A stretch of DNA of 64,000 bases. Origin: Microbacterium tenebrionis. GTDB lineage: Bacteria; Actinomycetota; Actinomycetes; Actinomycetales; Microbacteriaceae. Below are positions 62,788-64,000 of this stretch, one piece after another. Both the position numbers and the translations under genes were made by a program. The DNA lies in assembly GCF_903645325.1 (NCBI RefSeq), contig NZ_CAHJXQ010000001.1, positions 248,001 through 312,000 on the forward strand, in the 5' to 3' direction. Numbering within the stretch: position 1 is the stretch's first letter; the number at the start of each line of letters is the position of its first letter. The notes under the pieces are model-generated. The model did not search any database. It worked only from the letters and a program-made list of their open reading frames with translations, and was not told the origin of the DNA.

Positions 62788-64000
<1,213 letters not shown>

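Overview
The window looks like a chromosomal segment of a Microbacterium-type actinobacterium (Microbacteriaceae). The evidence is the high G+C content, the frequent GTG starts and leaderless starts, the actinobacterial ribosomal operon order, the tRNA-Trp-secE-nusG-rplK-rplA block, and a 16S rRNA gene whose variable regions look like Microbacterium. Genus is an inference from memory of 16S; no search was possible. Most of the window is conserved housekeeping DNA with accessory genes inserted between the ribosomal operons.

Layout. 1-4654: the end of an alpha/beta hydrolase, YajQ, and a malE-malF-malG type maltose/maltodextrin importer with a LacI-type operator and no ATPase gene. 4723-7250: small membrane and hypothetical proteins. 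7269-11918: the str operon (rpsL, rpsG, fusA, tuf). 12055-17085: a sortase-assembled pilus locus (large LPLTG surface protein, major pilin, class C sortase). 17132-17344: a small antitoxin-like protein. 17426-29419: the S10 and spc operons through secY and adk, without rpsN. 29435-30262: map. 30334-31589: a gene with a nuclease-like C-terminal domain, flanked by two direct copies of a 65-nt palindromic repeat. 31725-35808: a DsbA-like protein, then infA, rpmJ, rpsM, rpsK, rpoA and rplQ.

35857-46001: TauE/SafE transporter, two MaoC hydratase subunits, murB, a VOC protein, an aspartate aminotransferase, an acyl-CoA dehydrogenase, malate synthase next to a divergent RamB-type regulator, and an acetyltransferase. 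46071-52786: a membrane protein with a probable frameshift near its 3' end, a third copy of the 65-nt repeat, and a GABA catabolism locus (PucR regulator divergent from gabT and two aldehyde dehydrogenases). 52824-57458: a GntR regulator and an operon for a four-carbon acid sugar (kinase, dehydrogenase, GntP permease) behind a near-perfect palindromic operator. 57548-59272: pyruvate oxidase. 59422-62180: tRNA-Trp, secE, nusG, rplK, rplA. 62303-64000: a triple-promoter rRNA leader and the first 1.2 kb of 16S rRNA.

How it works together: growth-rate genes (ribosome, elongation factors, Sec translocase, RNA polymerase alpha, rRNA) are interleaved with regulated carbon-use modules (maltodextrin, GABA, C4 acid sugar, glyoxylate shunt and acyl-CoA). 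Several of these modules carry an inverted repeat on or next to a candidate promoter. The least explained features are the dispersed 65-nt nested palindromes, especially the pair flanking the nuclease-like gene, a strongly over-represented octamer (CGGATGCC/GGCATCCG), and an SD-bearing upstream ORF in the S10 leader.
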